64,000 nt of DNA from Micromonospora sp. FIMYZ51 (GCF_038246755.1 NZ_CP134706.1:6389501-6453500); one strand, 5' to 3'. Shown: positions 44,681 through 53,497, counted from the first letter of the stretch. A program made the numbers and translations. The notes: generated by a model not told the origin, from the sequence alone.

Positions 44681-45327
44681 CCGGGCCGGTACGGCTGCTG
44701 ATCGTCGACGACCATCCGGTGGTGCGGGACGGGCTGCGCGGCATGTTCACCGGCGACCCCGGGTTCGAGGTGGTCGGCGAGGCGGCGGACGGTGCCGAGG
44801 CGCTGACGATGGCCGCGAACACCCGGCCCGACGTGGTGCTGATGGACCTGCGCATGCCGGGGATGGACGGGGTGACCGCGATCGGCCGGCTGGTCGCGTC
44901 GGGCAGTCCGGCCAAGGTGCTGGTGCTGACCACGTACGACACGGACGCGGACGTGCTGCCGGCGATCGAGGCGGGTGCCACCGGCTACCTGCTCAAGGAC
45001 GCGCCCCGCGACGAACTGGTCCGGGCGGTACGCTCCGCCGCCCGGGGCGAGTCGGTGCTCTCGCCAAGCGTCGCCGGCCGGCTGATGGGACGGCTGCGGG
45101 CCCCCCGCGAGCCGGTCGAGGAGCCGCTGAGCCAGCGCGAGTTGGAGGTGCTCACCCTGGTGGCGCGCGGCTCGTCGAATCGGGAGGCCGCCGCCCGGCT
45201 CTTCATCAGCGAGGCCACCGTCAAGACCCATCTGCTGCACGTGTACGCCAAGCTCGGGGTCAACGACCGGGCGGCGGCGGTGGCAGCCGCATACGACCGG
45301 GGGCTGCTGACGCCCGGCGGCAGGTAG
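44677..45327 (+). CDS. NarL/LuxR-family response regulator
   Basis: 216 residues. Receiver domain with IVDDHPVVRDGL and phosphoacceptor D57 (VLMDLRMPGMDG), and K in YLLKDAPRDEL. C-terminal LuxR HTH with LSQRELEVLTLVARGSSN and ISEATVKTHLLHVYAKLGVN. The start is a TTG overlapping the kinase stop as TTGA. Probable activator of the preceding ABC genes. Confidence 0.92.
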   Translation: MTGPVRLLIVDDHPVVRDGLRGMFTGDPGFEVVGEAADGAEALTMAANTRPDVVLMDLRMPGMDGVTAIGRLVASGSPAKVLVLTTYDTDADVLPAIEAGATGYLLKDAPRDELVRAVRSAARGESVLSPSVAGRLMGRLRAPREPVEEPLSQRELEVLTLVARGSSNREAAARLFISEATVKTHLLHVYAKLGVNDRAAAVAAAYDRGLLTPGGR

Positions 45328-45338
45328 CTGGCGGCTTT

Positions 45339-45394
45339 GTTAATAAGGGGCCCTTCCTATACACGAGGCGTTAACAGGGGGCCCTTCCTTACAC
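45339..45394 (+). repeat. Dispersed GGGCCC element, copy D
   Basis: GTTAATAAGGGGCCCTTCCT, a spacer, GTTAACAGGGGGCCCTTCCT. It lies 11 bp after the response-regulator stop and ends 9 bp before the WYL-regulator GTG, so it must contain or adjoin that gene's promoter. It is the only copy not oriented with its GGAAGGGCCC end at a stop codon. Confidence 0.85.
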
Positions 45395-45403
45395 AATGGG
45401 CGG

Positions 45404-46390
45404 GTGCGTGCTTCCCGGTTGATCTCGTTGCTGTTGTTGTTGCAGGCGCGGGAGGTGATGACGGCGGCGGAGTTGGCCCGCGAGTTGGAGGTCTCCGAGC
45501 GGACGGTCTACCGGGACGTGCTGGCGCTCTCCGCCGCCGGGGTGCCGGTCTACGCCGATCGGGGTCGGGCCGGCGGCTACCGGCTGCTCGGCGGCTACCG
45601 GACCCGGTTGACCGGGATGACCCGGGACGAGGCGGAGGCCCTCTTCCTGGCCGGGTTGCCCGGTCCGGCCGGCGACATGGGGCTGGCCGACGCGGTCGCG
45701 GCGGCGGAACTCAAGGTCCTCGCGGCGTTGCCGCCGAACCTGCGGGACGCTCCCGTCCGCACCGGCCAGCGGTTCCATCTGGACGTGCCGGGCTGGTACC
45801 ACCGCAGCGCGCCGCCGGCCTGGCTGGCCGAGCTGGCCGGCGCGGTCTGGGGAGACCGGGTGGTGACGCTTGGCTACCGACGCGGCGACCGGGAGGTGTC
45901 CCGACGGGTCTGCCCCTACGGCCTGGTGCTCAAGAGCGGCATCTGGTACCTCGTCGGCCGGGTCGGCGACGACCTGCGGACCTACCGGGTGGACCGGGTC
46001 ACCACCGTCGAGCAGCACGCGGAGACCTTCGACCGGGCACCGGACTTCGACCTGGCCGGGTACTGGCGCGAGCAGGCCGAGGCGTTCCTGCGGAGCATGC
46101 TCCGGGCCGAGGTGCGACTCCGGTTGAGCCCCACCGGCCTGCGCCGGCTGAAGCACCAGACCGAAATCCCATTCGGGTACGCGGAGGCGGTCGCCGCCGC
46201 CGGCGAACCCGACGGGCAGGGCTGGGTGACCACCCGGCTGCCCGTCGAATCCGTCGACGTGGCGTACACCCAACTGCTGGCGTTGGGCCCGGAGGTGGAG
46301 GTGCTCGACCCGCCCGAGCTGCGTACGCGGCTGGCCGAGGCGGCGTTCCGGTCCGCCGCGCGCTATTCCTCCGCCGACGGTCAGCGGTAG
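45404..46390 (+). CDS. WYL-domain transcriptional regulator (YafY-like)
   Basis: 328 residues. N-terminal HTH_11 (MTAAELARELEVSERTVYRD), a middle region, then a WYL domain with LKSGIWYLVGRVGDDLRTYRVDRV and a C-terminal WCX extension. Ligands of WYL regulators are often nucleic-acid fragments, but most are unknown. GTG 45404 with GGGCGG upstream. Its stop codon lies in a perfect 20-bp duplication. Confidence 0.88.
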   Translation: MRASRLISLLLLLQAREVMTAAELARELEVSERTVYRDVLALSAAGVPVYADRGRAGGYRLLGGYRTRLTGMTRDEAEALFLAGLPGPAGDMGLADAVAAAELKVLAALPPNLRDAPVRTGQRFHLDVPGWYHRSAPPAWLAELAGAVWGDRVVTLGYRRGDREVSRRVCPYGLVLKSGIWYLVGRVGDDLRTYRVDRVTTVEQHAETFDRAPDFDLAGYWREQAEAFLRSMLRAEVRLRLSPTGLRRLKHQTEIPFGYAEAVAAAGEPDGQGWVTTRLPVESVDVAYTQLLALGPEVEVLDPPELRTRLAEAAFRSAARYSSADGQR

Positions 46391-46410
46391 CCGCCGACGG
46401 TCAGCGGTAG
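46371..46410. repeat. 20-bp tandem duplication across the WYL-gene stop
   Basis: CCGCCGACGGTCAGCGGTAG at 46371-46390 and again at 46391-46410, each ending with a TAG. The first TAG is the stop; the second copy is untranslated. The remainder of 46411-46519 shows no gene. Confidence 0.9.
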
Positions 46411-46519
46411 CCGGGGAAGGGAACTCCCGGACCCGTAGTGCGGGAACTGGTCGCGCATGCGCGGCGGGCGTTTGCCGGATCGGCTGCTCCCGGTCCAGCA
46501 GGCTGACCCGGCGGCGCGA

Positions 46520-47407
46520 CTATCCGTTCAGAAAGTCGGAGATCCGCGCCCGCAGGTCGGCGCGTTCCGTCCAGAGCACACCGGGGCGGGCGTACCGATG
46601 CAGGGTCGCCCCGGGCAGCACGGCGGCAAGCTGCTCGGCGACCTCCACCGGATGCAGTTCGTCCCCCTCGCACGCGATGACCAGGGCCGGCGCGGTGACC
46701 GCGGCAAGCGCCCCGGCGGCGGCGAGCGGTGCCTGTCCCGGCAGGTCCGCCAGCCCGGCCGCGAGCCCGTCCCGGAGCAGATGATCGAGTCGCTGCCGCA
46801 GGTACGCCCAGCCGGCCGGGGTGTTGCGGACGGCCGGTGGTAGTTCGGCCGCGACCACCTCGGCCACCGCCGAGGCATCGCCGCTCTGCACGGCCGACAG
46901 CAGTTCGGTCAGCCGCGTCCGGGCGATCGGACCCCGGGGTTGGTCGAGAGCGGCGGGCAGGAAGAAGACGAGCCGCTCGAAACGCTCCGGGCTCTCCACG
47001 AGCAGGCGACCCAGCGCGCCCGCGCCGAGACTGGCCCCGAAGGCCCGGGTCGCGCCGCTGAGATCGGCGACCGCGCGCAGGTCCCGGGCGAGGTCGAGAT
47101 AGCTCCACAGCCCCTCGGGCGCCTCGGACCGGCCATGACCTCGGAACTGGAAGAAGACCTTCCGGCCATTGACTCCGCTGCCGAACGGACGGGTGGTGGC
47201 GATGCCGTTGCCCAGCCCGTGGGCGAAGACGGTGACCGGGTCACCGGTGCCGGTGATCAGCCGCTCCAGCCGTACGCCGTGCGGCGTGGCGACCAGCTCG
47301 GTCTCCGGCTCGGGTAGCGCGGGCCGGCCGTTGCGGGGGCCGCCCGGACCGGGACCCCAGGTCCGCGGGCCGCCGTCCGGTGGCGGGGGCCAGCGGAAGG
47401 CCCTCAC
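46520..47407 (-). CDS. Alpha/beta-hydrolase
   Basis: 295 residues. Strand-oxyanion segment VTVFAHGLGNGIATTRPFG, FFQFRGHGRSEAPEG, nucleophile elbow FGASLGAGAL (G-x-S-x-G), and later ALVIACEGDELHP for the acid. No clear catalytic His is visible near the C-terminus; LHRYARPG is the candidate position. The N-terminal about 35 residues are Pro/Gly-rich. GTG 47407 overlaps the DUF2516 gene stop by 4 bp. Confidence 0.82.
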   Translation of the reverse strand: MRAFRWPPPPDGGPRTWGPGPGGPRNGRPALPEPETELVATPHGVRLERLITGTGDPVTVFAHGLGNGIATTRPFGSGVNGRKVFFQFRGHGRSEAPEGLWSYLDLARDLRAVADLSGATRAFGASLGAGALGRLLVESPERFERLVFFLPAALDQPRGPIARTRLTELLSAVQSGDASAVAEVVAAELPPAVRNTPAGWAYLRQRLDHLLRDGLAAGLADLPGQAPLAAAGALAAVTAPALVIACEGDELHPVEVAEQLAAVLPGATLHRYARPGVLWTERADLRARISDFLNG

Positions 47408-47718
47408 CAGGACCCTCGGCCGTCACCCAGTTCGCGTAGCCCGACCCGGACATCGAGCAGATAGATGAGCGCCGCGGCGATGCCGATCAGCCCGAAGATG
47501 CTGAGCGTCGTCTGGGTGAGCAGAGTGAGCAGGAGGGTGACCGCAAGGATCGCGATCCACCCGGCCTTCGGCAGGGTGCCGATGGCGGGGAAGGCGTCGG
47601 AGCGCTGCGTGATGGCATGCACGAGAGCGATCCCCTGCACGACGAGCGCGAAGACGAAGAGGATCAGGTCGATCACGTAGCGGATGTCGAAAACGAAGAT
47701 CGGCGCGGCGTTGGCCAT
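47404..47718 (-). CDS. DUF2516-family membrane protein
   Basis: 104 residues with three hydrophobic segments: VIDLILFVFALVVQGIALVH, AGWIAILAVTLLLTLLTQTT and IFGLIGIAAALIYLLDVRVG. DUF2516 is actinobacteria-specific with no known function and in many genomes sits close to a HTH gene, as here. ATG 47718 was chosen over the open frame to 47805 since the added residues are non-hydrophobic noise. Confidence 0.82.
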   Translation of the reverse strand: MANAAPIFVFDIRYVIDLILFVFALVVQGIALVHAITQRSDAFPAIGTLPKAGWIAILAVTLLLTLLTQTTLSIFGLIGIAAALIYLLDVRVGLRELGDGRGSW

Positions 47719-47838
47719 GACGGCAAGCTTATGCCGACGACCCCGGATTCGTCCGACAGGACGGTCCCCGGGGTCGCCGGCAGCTAGGCAGGATCGGCTG
47801 GCCACGTCATTCGGCGGCCAGGCCGCTTCGCCCGATCG

Positions 47839-48735
47839 TCACTCGGCGGCCGGACGGCTCCGCTTGGTGGCGCGGGGCAGCTTCGCCGACGGAGTGGCGG
47901 TCCGCTTGGCGGCCGGCTGCCCCGAAGTCGCCTTGGCCCGGGTGGCCTTCTTGGCCGCCCTGGCCGCCGGCTTGGCCTCGACGACCTCGGCCACCTCGGC
48001 CGGGGTCGGCACCTCAGCCCGCTTGGCGGTCACGGCCCGCTTGGCGGCCGGCTTCGCGGTCACCGCCGGCTTCGCGGTGTCGGCCGGCTTCGCGGTGTCG
48101 GCCAGCTTCGCGGTGTCGGCCGGCTTGGCGACCTCTTCCGTCGTGGCCTCCGTCGCCTCGATGTCGGCGTTCACCGTTTCGGCAGCCTCAAGCACGCCCG
48201 TGCCGACCACCCGCTCACCCCGTGCGACAAGCGCGCCGTACGCGGCCAGCGCCCGCTCCTGGGCGGCGTGCGCACCGGCGACGACCACCGCCGCGTTGCG
48301 GGTGGCCAGGTCCCGCAACCGGTCCAGGTCGGCGACCTCGCGCAACCGGTTGACGTCGGCCACCTCACGGAGCTTGGCCAGGTCCGCCGCCTCGCGCAAC
48401 CGGTTGAGGTCGGCTGCCTCGCGCAACCGGTTGAGGTCGGCTGCCTCGCGCAGTTTGGCCAGGTCGGCGGCCGGGGCGGCGGCCCGCTGCCGCAGCGACT
48501 CGGTGGTCAGGTTGGCGTTGCGCAGCGTGTCGTTGGCCTTCTGGCGCAGCTCGAAGCCGGTGACCACGGCCTTGCCACCGAGGTCGTTGACGACCCGGCC
48601 ACCGTCGGCGACGACCCGGTCGCGCAGTTCACTGACCACGGAGGGCAACTTGCGCAGCTGCTCGAAAGCCAGCTCGCCGGCACCGGCGGCGGCGTAGAGC
48701 GGAGCGGGGATGCGGTTGGTCTTCGGCTGGGTCAT
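47839..48735 (-). CDS. HBHA/histone-like Lys-Ala-rich protein with nine-residue repeats
   Basis: 298 residues. The N-terminal helical part (PLYAAAGAGELAFEQLRKLP) resembles mycobacterial heparin-binding haemagglutinin. Residues about 95-148 are six tandem nine-residue repeats of the type LREAADLNR, a long amphipathic helix. The C-terminal about 110 residues are PAKKAT-type low complexity. ATG 48735 overlaps the regulator's TGA (TGATG) with GAGGAG upstream. Could coat DNA or anionic surface polymers; unproven. Confidence 0.75.
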   Translation of the reverse strand: MTQPKTNRIPAPLYAAAGAGELAFEQLRKLPSVVSELRDRVVADGGRVVNDLGGKAVVTGFELRQKANDTLRNANLTTESLRQRAAAPAADLAKLREAADLNRLREAADLNRLREAADLAKLREVADVNRLREVADLDRLRDLATRNAAVVVAGAHAAQERALAAYGALVARGERVVGTGVLEAAETVNADIEATEATTEEVAKPADTAKLADTAKPADTAKPAVTAKPAAKRAVTAKRAEVPTPAEVAEVVEAKPAARAAKKATRAKATSGQPAAKRTATPSAKLPRATKRSRPAAE

Positions 48736-49421
48736 CACTTCTCCTCATGGGCCGTCGCGGCGGCCTTGCGGACCACCTTGCGGGCGGTCTTCTTGGCAGG
48801 GGTGCGGGGCGGCGCTGGGGCCGGGCCCGCCTCGGTCACGGCGACCGACTCGAGAACCGCCTCGGTCGGGGTACCCTCCGCCGTGGTGGGCCCGGTCGCG
48901 GCCAGGTTGGCCAGGTCGGGTGCGGTGGGGTCGGGACTGGTCGGGCCACTCGCGCCGGTCGCGGCGTCCGCACCGGAAGCACCGGCAGTGCCGGAAGCAA
49001 CGTCAGTGCCGGAAGTGGTACGGCCACCCTCGGGACCAGTGGTGCCCTCGGGGCCGGCGGCGGCGGTCGCCTCGGCGAGCCGGGCATTCTCCCGGCGGAA
49101 CGTCTCGTAGATCTGGGTGAGGGACTGCTTCTGGGCCATGGTCAGATCCGGGTCGACCGCGATGGCCGCAAGCACGCCCTGGCCCTCCTTGTCGTCAAGC
49201 AACCCGGCCCGCAGGTACATCGCCGGGGTGGAGACCCGCAGCGCGCTGGCGAGCTGCTGGAGGACCTCCGCGCTGGGCCGACGCAGCCCCCGCTCGATCT
49301 GGCTCAGATAGGGGTTGCTGACGCCAGCCTGCTCGGCGAGCTGCCGCAGCGAAATTTTGGCGTTCCGCCGCAGGTCACGAATGAACCCGCCGACGTCGGG
49401 AAGGTCCTTGGGAGTGGCCAT
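48735..49421 (-). CDS. XRE-family regulator with basic C-terminal tail
   Basis: 228 residues. The N-terminal HTH_3 domain (ISLRQLAEQAGVSNPYLSQI, residues 23-42) is strongly conserved in actinomycetes. A middle helical part (TMAQKQSLTQIYETFRREN) follows, then about 110 residues of Ala/Thr/Gly-rich low complexity ending in KKTARKVVRKAAATAHEEK. It is translationally coupled to the HBHA-like gene. Three palindromic elements lie just upstream of its ATG, suggesting autoregulation. Confidence 0.85.
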   Translation of the reverse strand: MATPKDLPDVGGFIRDLRRNAKISLRQLAEQAGVSNPYLSQIERGLRRPSAEVLQQLASALRVSTPAMYLRAGLLDDKEGQGVLAAIAVDPDLTMAQKQSLTQIYETFRRENARLAEATAAAGPEGTTGPEGGRTTSGTDVASGTAGASGADAATGASGPTSPDPTAPDLANLAATGPTTAEGTPTEAVLESVAVTEAGPAPAPPRTPAKKTARKVVRKAAATAHEEK

Positions 49422-49429
49422 GACTCAAC

Positions 49430-49469
49430 GCTAGCTCGGCCCGCTAGCAGCTGCAAGCAGAACGCTTGC
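49430..49469. promoter_or_regulatory. Palindromes upstream of the XRE regulator
   Basis: GCTAGC at 49430-49435 and 49443-49448 (7-bp gap), and GCAAGC (49453-49458) / GCTTGC (49464-49469) around AGAAC. They lie 9-48 bp upstream of the regulator ATG, where an autorepressing XRE dimer would bind. Confidence 0.45.
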
Positions 49470-49531
49470 CGGAGTTAGCAGCGTCTCATTGTCGGTTGCG
49501 CGCCACTCGCACCCGGCCGTACGGTCCTGCG

Positions 49532-50329
49532 GTGACCAAGATCGAAGTAAATGGCGCAGCGCTGGCGTACGACGAGGCCGGCTCCGGATCCCCCGTGGTA
49601 CTGCTGCACGCCGGCATCGCCGACCGGCGGATGTGGCGGGAGCAGATCGACGTGCTGGCCACCCGGCACCGGGTGATCGCCCTGGACCTGCGCGGCTACG
49701 GCGAGTCCGAGTTGCCGCCGACGGCGTTCTCCCACCACGACGACGTGGTCGGCCTGCTCGACGGGCTCGGCCTGGCCCGCGCCGCCCTGGTCGGCTGCTC
49801 GTTCGGCGGGGCGGTGGCGCTCGACACCGCCCTGGCCCACCCGGACCGGGTGAGCGCGCTCGCCCTGCTCGGCACCGCGGTCTCCGGGCACGACTGGTCG
49901 GACCAGACCAACGATCTGTGGGAAACCCTGGTGGGCGACGTCGACCCGGAGGATTTCGTCGCCACCGCAGCGGGCGAGGTGCGGTTCTGGGTGGTCGGTC
50001 CGGAGCGGGTTCCGGAGCAGGTCGACCCGGAGCTGCTCGCCTTCGCCACCGAGATGGACGAACGTGCGCTCGCCGCCGAGTTGGCGCTCAGCGCGGTGGA
50101 TGTCGCCGAACTGGACCCGCCCGCCGTCGGCCGCCTCGGGGAGCTGACCATGCCGGTGCTTGTCACCGCAGGCGCGCTGGACGTGCCCGACATCCGGCAG
50201 CTGGCCGACCACATCGCCGCCACAGCCCCCCAGGCGCACCGCCTGCCCGACGTCCCCGACGCCGCCCACCTGCTCCCCCTGGAGCGCCCCGCCCCGATCA
50301 ACTCGGCCCTGCTCGCCTTCCTCCCCTGA
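49532..50329 (+). CDS. Alpha/beta-hydrolase
   Basis: 265 residues from GTG 49532. VVLLHAGIADRRMWREQID, ALDLRGYGESE, nucleophile elbow GCSFGGAVALD (S in G-x-S-x-G, with Cys preceding), acid in VTAGALDVPD, and His in PDAAHLLPLERP: a complete triad. 3-oxoadipate enol-lactonase-like by pattern; substrate unknown. Confidence 0.87.
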   Translation: MTKIEVNGAALAYDEAGSGSPVVLLHAGIADRRMWREQIDVLATRHRVIALDLRGYGESELPPTAFSHHDDVVGLLDGLGLARAALVGCSFGGAVALDTALAHPDRVSALALLGTAVSGHDWSDQTNDLWETLVGDVDPEDFVATAAGEVRFWVVGPERVPEQVDPELLAFATEMDERALAAELALSAVDVAELDPPAVGRLGELTMPVLVTAGALDVPDIRQLADHIAATAPQAHRLPDVPDAAHLLPLERPAPINSALLAFLP

Positions 50330-50417
50330 CGTTCCCGACCGCCCTCGCCGCCTTTCACCAGGGGGTGCAGAGTGCGCTGGCGACTGCGGTCGCGTCGACC
50401 TCGACCCGATATCGGGG

Positions 50418-51377
50418 TTACCAGAGGGGGCGGGTGGCGCCCACGGGGAGGCCGCCGCCGAAGAGGGGGGTCTCCGCGAACTCCGCCAGCACCGGCGCGT
50501 CGACGCCGAGCCGGTGCAGCGCGGAGACCAGCACGGGCATCCGGGGGCGGGCGGCACCGTCATCGATCTTCAGGGCGACGGCACCCACGCCCGGCAGCGC
50601 GGCGGCGATCACTCCCTCCGCGCCGACCTTGGCCAGCAGTCCCGGTACGCCGCGCATCAGCCGGGTGTCGTCGGCCTCGGTCCCCCCGACGATCTCCGGG
50701 TACGCCCGCATCCCACCGGCCACCATCCCCGGCACCGTGCCGGGCTCGGCCTCGACCAGCCGCAGGTAGGCCCTGGCCAGCCCGGTCAGCGACCCGGCAA
50801 GCACGGGTGCCCCGCACCCGTCGACGCCGACCGCCGCCGCATCCTCGCCGGTGAACTCCTCGACCGCCGCCCGCAGTCGCTGCTGGAGGGGGTGCTCCGG
50901 ACGCCAGTACCCGTCCACCGGCCAGCCGGCGGCCCGGCAGGTCAACAGCATCCCGGCATGCTTGCCGGAACAGTTCATCTGGATCCGGGTGGGCCCACCG
51001 CCGGCCCGGAGCACCGCCGCCCGCGCCTGCTCACCGACCGGCAGGTCCGGCGGGCAGTGCAAAGCCGTCTGATCGAACCCGGCGTGCGCGAGCAGGCCGG
51101 CGACCCGAGCCAGGTGAAACTCCTCCCCCGCGTGGCTGGCCGCCACCAGGGCCAGGTCGGCGGGGTCGGTCAACGGCAGTCCGGCGCGCAGCATGCCGAC
51201 CGCCTGCATCGGTTTGTTTGACGACCGCGGGAAGATCGGCGCCTGCACGTCACCTGCGGCGGCCAGCACCCCGCCGGTGGCGTCGAGCACCACCACCGAG
51301 CCGCGATGTACGCCCTCCACGAAACCGGATCGGATCACCTCGGCGAGCGGCACGCCGCCCTCGTACGTCTTTCCCAC
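50418..51377 (-). CDS. Asparaginase II-family protein
   Basis: 319 residues from GTG 51377. This is the Thr/Ser-independent plant-Rhizobium-type asparaginase family (PF06089): RSGFVEGVHRGSVVVLDATG, the SSNKPMQAVGML motif (SxxK), CSGKHAGMLLTC (second SxK) and GVDGCGAPV. Hydrolyses L-asparagine to aspartate and ammonia in related enzymes. It is convergent with the preceding hydrolase. Confidence 0.88.
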   Translation of the reverse strand: MGKTYEGGVPLAEVIRSGFVEGVHRGSVVVLDATGGVLAAAGDVQAPIFPRSSNKPMQAVGMLRAGLPLTDPADLALVAASHAGEEFHLARVAGLLAHAGFDQTALHCPPDLPVGEQARAAVLRAGGGPTRIQMNCSGKHAGMLLTCRAAGWPVDGYWRPEHPLQQRLRAAVEEFTGEDAAAVGVDGCGAPVLAGSLTGLARAYLRLVEAEPGTVPGMVAGGMRAYPEIVGGTEADDTRLMRGVPGLLAKVGAEGVIAAALPGVGAVALKIDDGAARPRMPVLVSALHRLGVDAPVLAEFAETPLFGGGLPVGATRPLW

Positions 51378-51470
51378 AAGGTGGACGGTACCGGCGCGAG
51401 CGGCGGGGCAGACACCGGGATGAGCAGGCACCCCACGTCCGGAGGTAACGGGGTGCTGGCCGGGCAGGAC

Positions 51471-52298
51471 TTACAGGCCGAGCAGCTGCCGGGCCTCGGT
51501 GGGGTTCAGCGGCGGGCGCTGGGCGAGCTGGGCGAAGCCGACGGCCCGGGCGACCAGTTGCATGTTGGATTCCACCGGGCGGCCCTTGGCGTACGTCACC
51601 GTGTCCTCCATGCCAACCCGCAGGTGTCCACCGGCGGAGAGCGCGGCCAGCAGCACCGGGATCGTGGTACGCCCGATGCCGGTCGCCGAGAAGGTGGTGC
51701 CCTCCGGCAGGTCGCGGAGCATCTGCTGGGCCGCGACCAGGGTCGCCGTGTTGCCCGGCATGCCACCGGGTACGCCCATCACGAAGTCGACGTGCACGTG
51801 CCCGCCGTGCGGCAGGCCGTACTTGCCGAGCAGGCGCTGCAACGCGGTCAGGTGGCCGAGGTCGAAGATCTCGTACTCCGGCACGATGCCCCGCTCCTGC
51901 ATCCGGGTGTGCAGGTCGACGATGAACTCCCACCGGTTCAGGAAGACGTCGTCGCCGAAGTTGACCGTACCCATGGTGCAGGAGGCCATGTCCGGCCCGG
52001 CGTCCAGCACCGCGAGCCGGTCGGCCTCGGGGTCGGTGACCGCGCCGCCGGTGGAGAGTTGCACGATCAGGTCGGTGCTCTCGCGCAGCGCCGCCACGGT
52101 CTCCCGCAGCCGGCCCTGGTCGAGGGTGGGCCGCGCCTCGTCGTCGCGAATGTGTACGTGGATCACGGCGGCGCCCAGCGCCGCGCACTCCTTCGCGGTG
52201 AGCAGCAGCTCGTCAAGGGTCACCGGCAGCGCCGGCACTTCCGTCTTGGCCGACTCCGCGCCGGTGGGGGCAACCGTGATCAACGTCCCTGTTGTCAT
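51471..52298 (-). CDS. BKACE-family beta-keto acid cleavage enzyme
   Basis: 275 residues. TIM-barrel DUF849 (3-keto-5-aminohexanoate cleavage enzyme family): ITVAPTGAE, the zinc-ligand pair VIHVHIRD, STGG, VPEYEIFDLGHL and HVDFVMGVPGGMPG. The family condenses a beta-keto acid with acetyl-CoA; the specific substrate varies. ATG 52298 was chosen; the long upstream open frame crosses repeat copy E and the next gene. Confidence 0.88.
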   Translation of the reverse strand: MTTGTLITVAPTGAESAKTEVPALPVTLDELLLTAKECAALGAAVIHVHIRDDEARPTLDQGRLRETVAALRESTDLIVQLSTGGAVTDPEADRLAVLDAGPDMASCTMGTVNFGDDVFLNRWEFIVDLHTRMQERGIVPEYEIFDLGHLTALQRLLGKYGLPHGGHVHVDFVMGVPGGMPGNTATLVAAQQMLRDLPEGTTFSATGIGRTTIPVLLAALSAGGHLRVGMEDTVTYAKGRPVESNMQLVARAVGFAQLAQRPPLNPTEARQLLGL

Positions 52299-52334
52299 GC
52301 CGGCGATCCTAGAACGCCTGCTCCGGGCACTGGT

Positions 52335-52388
52335 GTTAAGAAGGGGCCCTTCCTCTACCGCAGGCGTTAATAAGGGGCCCTTCCTTAC
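52335..52388 (+). repeat. Dispersed GGGCCC element, copy E
   Basis: GTTAAGAAGGGGCCCTTCCT, spacer CTACCGCAGGC, GTTAATAAGGGGCCCTTCCT. The ygfZ stop codon (TTA on plus, 52385-52387) is within the element, again with the GGAAGGGGCCCC end at the gene's 3' side. Confidence 0.85.
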
Positions 52389-53497
52389 ATCACGTCGATG
52401 GCGGCGGCGCTGTCGGCGACGCGGAGGGCGGCGTCGTCGGGGACGTTGCGCTTCACTACCGCGAGGGCGATCTGGCCCAGCTCGTGGTGGTGCACGGCGG
52501 TGCCGACGAAGCCGACGGTCCGCCCGTCGAGGGTGACCGGGGTGCCGGCGGTCGGCAGTTGGTCGGTGGTCACCCCGTCCAGGTGCAGCAGGACCAGCCG
52601 GCGCGGCGGGCGGCCCATGTTGTGCACCCGGGCGACGGTCTCCTGGCCCCGGTAGCAGCCCTTGTCCAGGTGTACGGCCGGGGCGATCAGGTCCACCTCG
52701 GCGGGGATCGTCCGGTGGTCGGTGTCCACGCCCACCCGGGCCCGTCGGGCGGCCACCCGCACCGCCTCGTACGCCCACAGCCCGACCGCGGGCACCCCGT
52801 TGCCGCGCAGCTGGGCGACCGTCTGGTCCATGGCGGCCCGGGGTACCAGCAGGTCGATGCCGAGCGGGCCACGCCGTGCCCAGCCACCGGTCGGCAGCGG
52901 CTTGACGTCGTACCGGGCGGTCGGGCGGGGCGGCAGTTCACCGGCGCGGAACTTGGCGCCGGGCACCGCCACGAACTCCGGCTCGGCCAGCGGGGGCACG
53001 TCGAGCACCGCCACCGCCTCGGTCGCCTTCGGCCCGACCAACGACAGCACCGCGTACTCGGCGGTGGCGTCACGCGGCTCCACCTGGCTGAAGAACCGCA
53101 TCTTCTCCAGGTAGCCCAGCAGGCCCCCGGTGGCGCCCGGCTCGGTGTCCAGCCAGGTGGTGACGCCGTCCTCGGCGACCATCGCGTGCTGTTCCACGTG
53201 GCCGTGCGGCGAGAGCACGAGCAGTTCGGTGCCCTGCCACGGGCTCAGCTGGGCCAGGTGCTGGGTGGTGAGGGTGTGCAGCCAGGAGATCCGCTCCGCG
53301 CCCGGTACCGCGACGACCCCCCGATGGGAGCGGTCCACCAGACCGACCTCGGTGTCCAGCAGGCGTTGCTCGCGCATCGGGTCGCCGTAGTGGGCGGCCA
53401 CGCCGCGTACCCCGGCTGCCGCGTGGGCCGGCTCCGGCTGGTCGCGGCTGGCCTCGTCGATGCTCTGCACAGCCACCGCACCCGCGATGTCGATCAT
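52385..53497 (-). CDS. YgfZ/GcvT-family folate-binding protein
   Basis: 370 residues. GcvT-like fold with the YgfZ signature DKGCYRGQETVAR containing the conserved Cys. In E. coli YgfZ uses folate to help make or repair Fe-S enzymes (e.g. MiaB). ATG 53497 overlaps the Fur-family gene stop as ATGA and was preferred to the upstream frame. Its coupling to a Fur regulator fits an iron/Fe-S role. Confidence 0.9.
   Translation of the reverse strand: MIDIAGAVAVQSIDEASRDQPEPAHAAAGVRGVAAHYGDPMREQRLLDTEVGLVDRSHRGVVAVPGAERISWLHTLTTQHLAQLSPWQGTELLVLSPHGHVEQHAMVAEDGVTTWLDTEPGATGGLLGYLEKMRFFSQVEPRDATAEYAVLSLVGPKATEAVAVLDVPPLAEPEFVAVPGAKFRAGELPPRPTARYDVKPLPTGGWARRGPLGIDLLVPRAAMDQTVAQLRGNGVPAVGLWAYEAVRVAARRARVGVDTDHRTIPAEVDLIAPAVHLDKGCYRGQETVARVHNMGRPPRRLVLLHLDGVTTDQLPTAGTPVTLDGRTVGFVGTAVHHHELGQIALAVVKRNVPDDAALRVADSAAAIDVM

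Noticed and set aside
51378..51470. Small RNA or gene between the asparaginase and BKACE genes
   Set aside because: Nothing but GC-rich sequence; no ORF with a ribosome-binding site and no strong hairpin found.
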